Shown piece by piece: positions 63,788 through 64,000 of a stretch of 64,000 nt of DNA; within the stretch, counting starts at the first letter, position 1; each line of letters begins with the position of its first letter. The notes under the pieces are model-generated. The model was given only the letters and a program-made list of their open reading frames with translations. It was not told where the DNA came from and searched no databases. The DNA lies in NCBI GenBank assembly GCA_937871435.1, contig CALMQM010000122.1, forward strand, positions 1 to 64,000. The letters are read 5' to 3'. The position numbers and the translations under genes were made by a program. The DNA comes from an uncultured Bacteroidota bacterium (lineage in GTDB: Bacteria; Bacteroidota; Bacteroidia; AKYH767-A; 2013-40CM-41-45).

Positions 63788-64000
63788 TCATCCTAAATGA
63801 CCGCCGATACGGCTATAATTGCATTCAGAATTCCAATTTCTCTTTTTTCCGAGAAACATTCTGCGGGAGGTCGAATGATATTGTAATCCGACTGATTTTA
63901 CACAATCTTGCGCAGTAATATTATCTTCAGGAAATCCGTAGAGCGCCGAGTCTTTAATTTTTAATTTCAACAGTTCAGTTCCGGCCACTGTTGTTGCTGC
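63788..64000 (-). CDS. C-terminal part of an unidentified protein (runs off right edge)
   Basis: The frame is open to the right edge and reads AATTVAGTELLKLKIKDSAL, then YGFPEDNITAQDCVKSVGLQ, ending in GGHLG and a stop at 63788. A GTG at 63988 is unlikely to be the start because the frame continues upstream. I do not recognise the family. It lies 48 bases upstream of the PPOX-family gene, probably in the same transcript. Confidence 0.6.
   Translation of the reverse strand, partial: AATTVAGTELLKLKIKDSALYGFPEDNITAQDCVKSVGLQYHSTSRRMFLGKKRNWNSECNYSRIGGHLG

Overview
The window looks like chromosomal DNA of a Bacteroidota bacterium, moderately AT-rich. The evidence is a gliding-motility lipoprotein gene (gldH), three proteins with type IX secretion (T9SS) C-terminal sorting domains, a PSP1/RicT protein next to gldH and holB, an ileS-dksA-lspA gene order, a DUF5916 outer-membrane protein, TAnnTTTG-type -7 promoter boxes and few Shine-Dalgarno sites. 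I cannot assign an order or genus. I saw no rRNA, tRNA, CRISPR array, transposase or prophage.

Layout. 1-963 (minus): a protein open to the left edge with an N-terminal SMEK-like domain, the only clear accessory or defence-type gene. 1.3-13 kb: ridA-like deaminase, ileS, a DksA-family protein with a histone-H1-like tail, lspA, an M28 peptidase, a T9SS-exported SGNH hydrolase, uvrC, gpsA, then a small GxxExxY nuclease gene enclosed by inverted repeats. 13-23.6 kb: an M28-PDZ lipoprotein, a T9SS repeat protein, lysS, bifunctional PGI/PMI, lipB, a serine hydrolase, small unknowns and a PolB-type exonuclease. 23.7-36.8 kb: a double ABC ATPase and a MOSC protein, then a surface-glycan block of GT2 glycosyltransferases and three large GT-C-like membrane proteins, with the two CoA-transferase subunits (scoB, scoA) at either side of its right half. 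36.9-49 kb: class A PBP, an M16 peptidase pair, gldH, ricT, holB, pgk, cvpA. 49-64 kb: a methyltransferase, T9SS cargo, GT-C proteins, a DjlA-like co-chaperone, a vWA protein, cyclophilin, pheS, DUF5916, a GNAT, an MmcQ protein and a PPOX-fold protein.

The most unusual content is repeats. (1) A CGCAAAG-based inverted-repeat family occurs six times. One copy encloses the GxxExxY PD-(D/E)xK nuclease gene as near-perfect 29-bp inverted ends (12761-13207). One copy is a 64-bp gene-less palindrome (1765-1828), one is a half element, and three are inside-out pairs. Nearly all lie 0-6 nt after a stop codon. This resembles a REP/RAYT or MITE-plus-autonomous-element system with a nuclease as the candidate mobilising enzyme, which is my inference. 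(2) A GTCCCTC/GGGACGA family with G-quadruplex potential abuts the start codons of lspA and pheS, flanks the PGI gene in inverted orientation with (GGTTGATG)n, and appears to have entered the ileS coding sequence in frame.

All functions are read from translated sequence and remembered family motifs. No database search was possible.
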